DNA of 35,807 nucleotides, from contig QWII01000151.1 of the NCBI GenBank assembly GCA_021405325.1, positions 1-35,807 of the forward strand. Reading direction: 5' to 3'. Position numbers and translations under genes: made by a program. The stretch comes from Caldilinea sp. CFX5. GTDB lineage: Bacteria; Chloroflexota; Anaerolineae; Caldilineales; Caldilineaceae. Below, piece after piece: positions 31,516 through 35,807 of the stretch (its first letter is position 1; each line of letters starts with the position of its first letter). Below the pieces are notes generated by a model that saw only the letters and a program-made list of their open reading frames with translations, did no database searches and was not told where the DNA came from.

Positions 31516-34173
31516 GTGAAGCAAGTGCAGGTGGACGGTTTAGAAATCTCATATTGCCTACCCTGGGGTAGTGCGCCAATCGATAAGAATGCAATGAATG
31601 TAGAGTGGCTGGCGGGCTATCAACCCACCGCAAGCGGTTATGATGAGATGTGGCAACCAGGGGGGCAGCTTCGTCCCCACTGGCAACCGCTCGCGCAGGT
31701 GCTGGCCGCCCTGGGCGGGGCCGGCATGGAGCGCTTACAACAGGATGTCCGCCGCCTGGTGCGTGAAAATGGCGTCACCTACAATGTCCACGGCGCGACC
31801 GATGGCCTGCAACGCCCTTGGCCGCTCGACATGATCCCGCTCATCATCAGCGAAGCCGAATGGGCGGTGATCGAAGCGGGGGTGATCCAGCGGGCGGAGT
31901 TGCTCAACCTGATTTTGAAAGACCTCTATGGCCCGCGCCGGTTGATCAGCGAAGGGTTGTTGCCGCTCGAATTGATCTACGGCCATCCCGGTTTTCTGCG
32001 CCCCTGTGATGGCATCTTTCAGCCGGGGGAGCGCCAGTTGCTGGTCTATGGCGCTGACTTGGCGCGTGGCCCCGATGGACGCATGTGGGTGCTAGGCGAC
32101 CGCACGCAAGCGCCCTCCGGGGCCGGCTATGCGTTGGAAAACCGCACGGTGATGGGCACCGTCATGCGGTCCATGTTTGCCCAGGGGCGGATTCAATATC
32201 TCTCCGACTTTTTCCGCACGCTCCAATCCACCCTGGCCGACCTGACCCCCCGCCCCACCGAGACGCCGCGCATTGTGCTGATGACCCCCGGCCCCTACAA
32301 CGAAACCTACTTTGAACATGCTTACCTGGCCGCCTATCTGGGCTATACGCTGGTGCAGGGCAATGATCTGACGATGGTCGATGGCGGGATTGCGCTCAAG
32401 TCGCTGGGGGGCTTGCAGCCGGTGGATGTGATCTTGCGCCGCGTCGATGACACCTTCTGTGACCCATTAGAGCTACGCGAAGATTCCTACTTAGGCGTCA
32501 CCGGGCTGCTCGAAGCGGTGCGACGCCGTAAGGTAGTGGTAGCCAACCCGTTAGGCAGCAGCGTTTTGGAAAATGTCGGGCTAATGGCCTTTTTGCCCAC
32601 CCTGGCGAACCATCTGCTGGGCGAGGAGTTACTTCTACCAACGGCCACCACGCACTGGTGTGGCGAACGGGCCGCCCTGCATTATGTGCTTGACCATTTG
32701 GCCGAGTTGGTAATCAAACCGATTGGCCGGCAAGCCGTCACCAGCACGGTCTTTGGCAACCGCTTGAGCCGCAAGGAGTTGACCCAACTGCGCGCCCAGA
32801 TCAAAGCAAATCCACAATATTTTGTCGGCCAGGAGCAGGTCAGCTTTTCGACCACCCCCTGTTTTATCGACGGCAAGTTGGAAGCGCGCCATACGGTGCT
32901 GCGCAGTTTTTCGGTGGCCGGCAGCAATGGCTATGTCGTCATGCCCGGCGGTCTCACCCGCAGCGCGGCGGCAGAGGGGGACTATTTTGTCTCCAACAGC
33001 ACCGGCGGCATTAGCAAAGATACCTGGGTGCTGGCGGCTGAACCACAACAACATGTCAGCCTTTGGCAACAGGTCGGCCAGATCGAAACGACCTATAATG
33101 ACAACCTGTTGCCCAGTCGCGCCGCCGAGAATCTCTTCTGGGTCGGTCGCTACACCGAACGAGCCGAAAGCACAGCCCGGCTGTTGCGTGTCATCTTTGA
33201 TTACCTCAGCGGCGATGACTTGACGGTTGATAGTGCGCATCTTTCCGAGCAGATGCGCACTCCTGACGCTGTTGAACGCGCTTGTCTTAACCAGCTATTG
33301 CGCGCCTTGACCCAAGTGACCATGACTTATCCTGGCTTTGTCGGCGAAGAGAATGGCACACGGCTGGCCCAACCCAACGCCGAATTGCTTGCCCTGAGTT
33401 TGGAAAGTACACGCACCGGTGGTCTGGCGGCGGATCTACGAGCGATGCTCTATGCCGCCTACGCCATTCGCGATCTCTGGTCGGTGGACACCTGGCGGGT
33501 GATCAACGAGTTGGAAGCGCCCTGGAATCAGTTGGCGCAAAAGAAAGAGAGCAAACTTGAAGATGTCCAACGCGAACTGAACCGGCTGATCACCCAGTTG
33601 ATGGCGCTGGCCGGTCTCCACAACGAGAGCATGATCCATACGGCGCGCTGGCTGCTGCTCGACATGGGTCGCCGGCTGGAACGGGCGACGCGTACGATTG
33701 CGTTTATCCGCGCCACCTTGGTCGCGCCGCAGCCGCCGGCTACGCAACATCTACTCTTGGAAAGTGTGCTAAAAACAACCGAGACGATCATCACCTACCG
33801 TCGCCGTTACCGAGCCAATTTACAGTTGCAGCCGGTGCTGGATCTGCTGCTGTTGGATGACAAGAATCCGCGCGCTCTGCTCTATCAATTCAACCAACTT
33901 CAAACCCACCTCAGCAAGTTGCCGCGGTTAGTGACCGATTACCGCATCAGCCAGGAAGAGCAGTTGCTGCTAGAAGCCTACACCCGTCTCCGCCTGGCCG
34001 ATACCGCCCGCCTAGCCCAAGTTTCCCCGGAAACCGGGCTTTGCCAAGAACTCGACAAGTTGATGGCCGAGTTGACGGCGCTGCTTAGTCAGTTGTCCAA
34101 TGTGCTGACCCAACACTACTTCACCCACGCCCAACCCCATCACCAGTTTGGGGCAATTCAGGTGGAGCGGTAG
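31516..34173 (+). CDS. CP-ATP-grasp / alpha-E fusion protein
   Basis: 885 residues. The first 510 or so are a second CP-ATP-grasp domain (GYDEMW, ENGVTYNVHGATDGLQRPWP, LNLILKDLYGP, LLVYGADLARGPDGRMWVLG, RRVDDTFCDP, NPQYFVGQEQVSFSTTPCF, GGISKDTWVL). The last 360 are an alpha-E domain (SRAAENLFWVGRYTERAEST, then HNESMIHTARWLLLDMGRRL). It therefore duplicates the preceding two genes in one chain. The nucleotide-loop region reads VIKPIGRQAVTSTVFGN (Lys401) instead of the glycine-rich ESGGYGM of the first copy, so substrate or mechanism may differ. Start uncertain: GTG 31516 is the first possible codon after an in-frame stop (31510-31512) and has no ribosome site; ATG 31594 (MNVEWLAGY) is equally likely. 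Confidence 0.88.
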   Translation: MKQVQVDGLEISYCLPWGSAPIDKNAMNVEWLAGYQPTASGYDEMWQPGGQLRPHWQPLAQVLAALGGAGMERLQQDVRRLVRENGVTYNVHGATDGLQRPWPLDMIPLIISEAEWAVIEAGVIQRAELLNLILKDLYGPRRLISEGLLPLELIYGHPGFLRPCDGIFQPGERQLLVYGADLARGPDGRMWVLGDRTQAPSGAGYALENRTVMGTVMRSMFAQGRIQYLSDFFRTLQSTLADLTPRPTETPRIVLMTPGPYNETYFEHAYLAAYLGYTLVQGNDLTMVDGGIALKSLGGLQPVDVILRRVDDTFCDPLELREDSYLGVTGLLEAVRRRKVVVANPLGSSVLENVGLMAFLPTLANHLLGEELLLPTATTHWCGERAALHYVLDHLAELVIKPIGRQAVTSTVFGNRLSRKELTQLRAQIKANPQYFVGQEQVSFSTTPCFIDGKLEARHTVLRSFSVAGSNGYVVMPGGLTRSAAAEGDYFVSNSTGGISKDTWVLAAEPQQHVSLWQQVGQIETTYNDNLLPSRAAENLFWVGRYTERAESTARLLRVIFDYLSGDDLTVDSAHLSEQMRTPDAVERACLNQLLRALTQVTMTYPGFVGEENGTRLAQPNAELLALSLESTRTGGLAADLRAMLYAAYAIRDLWSVDTWRVINELEAPWNQLAQKKESKLEDVQRELNRLITQLMALAGLHNESMIHTARWLLLDMGRRLERATRTIAFIRATLVAPQPPATQHLLLESVLKTTETIITYRRRYRANLQLQPVLDLLLLDDKNPRALLYQFNQLQTHLSKLPRLVTDYRISQEEQLLLEAYTRLRLADTARLAQVSPETGLCQELDKLMAELTALLSQLSNVLTQHYFTHAQPHHQFGAIQVER

Positions 34174-34223
34174 AGTGGGGGAACAGAGAGGGGCAGGGAA
34201 ACGGGCGACCATGAAAAATGTGA

Positions 34224-34251
34224 TTGACAAAATCGCAAAAGTGGATATACT
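34224..34251 (+). promoter_or_regulatory. Strong promoter-like TTGACA-16-TATACT without an obvious gene
   Basis: TTGACA (34224-34229), 16-base spacer, TATACT (34246-34251). It resembles the promoter at 34938-34966 and lies 50 bases after the fusion gene stop. Only a short unconvincing frame (ATG 34314 to 34484) follows, so it may drive a small RNA or be a relic. Confidence 0.45.
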
Positions 34252-34555
34252 AGAAACAGCTTCTTACTGCTTAACAAGAATTCATGTTCTGTTTTCTCTG
34301 ATTGTATCACCAGATGCTACCTAAAAACACTGAGGATGGCTCCACTTTTAGATGGAAACCTTCTATTTATCTATTTTCTGGCAAATGGACGGAAGCGGTG
34401 TTTTTTGGGGAGATTAGGCTGCATCCATCTAATAGCAGTTTATACAGTGTCAACCTAATGGTCGCGATGTGTCGTTCCATATAATGTTCGGCCTCTGATA
34501 TGGCAGGTACCGTCCATCTTGGCATTATCTGATCCACCCCCTCACCTTTTCAGGC
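34252..34555. other. Gene-poor, A/T-richer gap
   Basis: No convincing gene. An ATG at 34314 opens 56 codons without homology I recognise. Near 34467 the bases encode MCRSI followed at once by a stop; in the next frame NVRPL follows. This recalls the start of DUF2277 proteins (MCRSIK-LRP) but nothing further matches. Base composition is clearly poorer in G and C than the genes around it. Confidence 0.4.
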
Positions 34556-34772
34556 CAGCATTCCTTCCGGTTTCAACGATGCAACAAACCAATCGGCGGC
34601 CAAAGGCGAGTAGCGACTACTCGCCTTTTTGCCATCATGGCCGTCATCGTGCGGTTCATCCGGTGTTGATCGGCTCCACCCCATCGCCAGTGTCAGGGCG
34701 TCATGGACGATGACACGGAACCTGGCTCCCTGTTTCCCTCACGCACGACTTGTCCCTAGCCGCAATACAGCG
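34556..34772. repeat. Left copy of a roughly 215-bp direct repeat flanking the toxin-antitoxin pair
   Basis: Starts CAGCATTCCTTCCGGTTTCA and is about 90% identical by eye to 35595-35807, including a terminator-like hairpin (34602-34613 with 34617-34628, followed by TT) and the stretch CCAGTGTCAGGGCGTCATGG. Looser similarity extends some 25 bases further left in both copies. It carries no gene I can support. Confidence 0.85.
34602..34630 (+). terminator. Intrinsic terminator hairpin in the left direct repeat
   Basis: AAAGGCGAGTAG (34602-34613), loop CGA, CTACTCGCCTTT (34617-34628) followed by TT. It would stop transcription coming from the promoter at 34224-34251 or from the ATP-grasp cluster. 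Confidence 0.7.
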
Positions 34773-34937
34773 AGCGGCGGGGTGCATATCAACTTGGGAG
34801 CAAGCGTGCCGGACGGGCGAGTGTCGGTTGGGTATACGGAACATGTAGTCGCCCGCGGGAGCCTGGGGCGCGGCACGCTTACCCTGGTCGTCGCAAACCC
34901 ACTCCCCAATAGATATACACCCGTAGAAAATTGGTGA

Positions 34938-34967
34938 TTGACAGGTAGCGGATCTAGTAGTATACTA
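34938..34967 (+). promoter_or_regulatory. Toxin-antitoxin promoter with overlapping palindromic operator; predicted leaderless
   Basis: Perfect -35 TTGACA (34938-34943), 17-base spacer, -10 TATACT (34961-34966). The antitoxin ATG is at 34973, exactly where transcription should start, so the mRNA would have almost no leader; indeed no ribosome site precedes the ATG. The palindrome TAGTATACTA (34958-34967) covers the -10 and would suit autoregulation by the ribbon-helix-helix antitoxin. Confidence 0.65.
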
Positions 34968-34972
34968 GTGGT

Positions 34973-35203
34973 ATGAAAATTAAAACTTCCGTTACCATCT
35001 CGCAAGAACTGCTGCACGTCATGGACGAATTCCTGGATGTAGACAAAAATCGCTCACTCTTTTTGGAAAAAGCGGCATGGAGTTACATCGCTAAACTGCG
35101 CCGCGCCCAACGGAATGCGCGTGACATAGAAATTATCAACCAACGGGCCGAGTATCTCAATGCTGAAGTTCTCGACGCGCTCACCTACCAAGTTGCGGTA
35201 TGA
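34973..35203 (+). CDS. Ribbon-helix-helix antitoxin of a MazEF-like pair
   Basis: 76 residues. [20 protein letters not shown] gives the single beta strand (KTSVTI) and first helix of an RHH/CopG DNA-binding fold; the turn [14 protein letters not shown] opens the second helix. The C-terminal third, rich in R, E and N ([20 protein letters not shown]), is the likely toxin-binding part. It overlaps the toxin gene by ATGA. It should neutralise the toxin and repress its own promoter. Confidence 0.82.
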   Translation: MKIKTSVTISQELLHVMDEFLDVDKNRSLFLEKAAWSYIAKLRRAQRNARDIEIINQRAEYLNAEVLDALTYQVAV

Positions 35204-35550
35204 AACGCGGCGATATCTATCGAATCGCCAAGCCGCCGGGTAACGACCCGAAACAATATCGCTACTTTGTGGTGGTAAGTCGGCATGCGTTGATAACAGC
35301 AAAGTTTTCTACCGTCATCTGTGCGCCGATCTACACGATGCATGATGGTCTATCCACCCAAGTAGCGGTTGGGATCAACGAAGGCTTGAAACACGACAGT
35401 AGCATCCACTGTGATGCCTTGATGAGTTTACCCAAATCCACGTTGACTCATTATGTCGGCCATTTATCCGCCCAGAAACTACGCGCAGTCAAAGCGGCGT
35501 TGGTAGCCGCTCTGGCTTTGGATGATGATGACGATGAATTGGAAGAATAG
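35200..35550 (+). CDS. MazF/PemK-type mRNA interferase toxin
   Basis: 116 residues. The family opening [20 protein letters not shown], then [10 protein letters not shown] (the strand where PVVVVS usually stands), VICAPIYT, and the closing [20 protein letters not shown] with the conserved Asp-x-Leu...Lys pattern are those of PemK-like toxins, which cut mRNA at short sites. It ends in an unusual acidic run DDDDDELEE. The 4-base overlap with the antitoxin and the RHH partner confirm the module. The cut-site specificity cannot be read from sequence. Confidence 0.85.
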   Translation: MKRGDIYRIAKPPGNDPKQYRYFVVVSRHALITAKFSTVICAPIYTMHDGLSTQVAVGINEGLKHDSSIHCDALMSLPKSTLTHYVGHLSAQKLRAVKAALVAALALDDDDDELEE

Positions 35551-35594
35551 TCCGTCTCGGCATGATCGGCATCCAACCCCCGCCATTCTCATAT

Positions 35595-35807
35595 CAGCAT
35601 TCCTTCCGGTTTCAACAATGCAACAAACCAATCGGCGGCCAAAGGCGAGTAGTCGTTACTCGCCTTTTTGTCATCATGGCCGTCAGCGTGCGGTTCATCC
35701 TGTGTTGCTCGGCTCCACCCCATCGCCAGTGTCAGGGCGTCATGGGACGATGACACGGACCCTGGCTCCCTTTTTCCATCATGCGCGACTTGTCCCCAGC
35801 CGCAACA
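35595..35807. repeat. Right copy of the roughly 215-bp direct repeat (cut by window edge)
   Basis: About 90% identical by eye to 34556-34772, in the same orientation and 1039 bases away. It includes the matching hairpin AAAGGCGAGTA (35641-35651) / TACTCGCCTTT (35657-35667) followed by TT, placed 90 bases after the toxin stop, so it probably ends the toxin transcript. Confidence 0.85.
35641..35669 (+). terminator. Intrinsic terminator of the toxin-antitoxin operon
   Basis: An 11-bp stem with a 5-base loop and a T-run, in the right direct repeat. The loop and stem base differ from the left copy by compensating changes (TAGCGACTA versus TAGTCGTTA) while pairing is kept, which suggests the hairpin is under selection. 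Confidence 0.7.

Noticed and set aside
34302..34484. Small frame (56 codons from ATG 34314)
   Set aside because: No homology and no ribosome site. It may be noise or part of an untranslated RNA.
34467..34500. MCRSI start resembling DUF2277
   Set aside because: A stop follows after five codons and the shifted frame soon loses resemblance; too short to call a broken gene.
34629..34937. 102-codon frame covering the left direct repeat and the toxin-antitoxin promoter region
   Set aside because: The part in the repeat is not kept open in the right copy because of a one-base insertion (CATGGACG versus CATGGGACG), so coding is unlikely.

Overview
The window reads as a chromosomal segment of a filamentous Chloroflexota bacterium, most likely the Caldilineae/Anaerolineae side. 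This is inference from gene content: large exported proteins ending in a F/Y-L-P-L-V/I motif, a tandem phosphofructokinase, CP-ATP-grasp/alpha-E/transglutaminase genes, and many intergenic short tandem and palindromic repeats. I saw no tRNA, rRNA or CRISPR array.

Layout. 1-785: a possible transposon end, a strong hairpin, and a DUF4160-DUF2442 pair on the minus strand. 898-9972: two large secreted proteins, a subtilisin-like protease (995 aa) and an 1882-aa mosaic adhesin-like protein. Each is preceded by the same gapless 93-bp promoter module built on a 12-bp repeat phase, and each ends in an acidic tail plus LFLPLxxR. 10070-13319: an Ada-like CxxC protein, a TIM-barrel isomerase-like protein with a methyltransferase, a flavin/PNPOx-like protein, and the 3' remnant of an AIM24-family gene. 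13579-19639 (minus): an ABC importer operon (lipoprotein, two permeases, ATPase) followed by a PHP phosphoesterase-like protein. 19961-24758 (minus): a sugar-fermentation cluster of tandem eukaryote-type 6-phosphofructokinase, D-2-hydroxyacid (lactate) dehydrogenase and pyruvate kinase. 25276-34173 (plus): CP-ATP-grasp, alpha-E, transglutaminase/DUF2126, and a second CP-ATP-grasp fused to alpha-E. 34556-35807: a MazEF-like toxin-antitoxin pair between two roughly 215-bp direct repeats.

How the genes work together. The glycolysis genes cover the committed step, the ATP-yielding last step and NADH re-oxidation to lactate. The ABC operon imports an unidentified solute, and the PHP enzyme may process it. 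The ATP-grasp/alpha-E/transglutaminase cluster matches the family neighbourhoods predicted to make and cleave isopeptide or peptide-like bonds; its product is unknown, and here it carries two non-identical ligases.

The least explained layer is non-coding. At least five intergenic loci carry arrays of 8-bp units (different in sequence at each locus) that fold back on inverted copies. Two further loci use a 7-bp unit, one of them inside the DUF2126 reading frame where a unit change would shift the frame. In three consecutive junctions of the ABC operon the repeat begins exactly ten bases upstream of the start codon and occupies the Shine-Dalgarno position.
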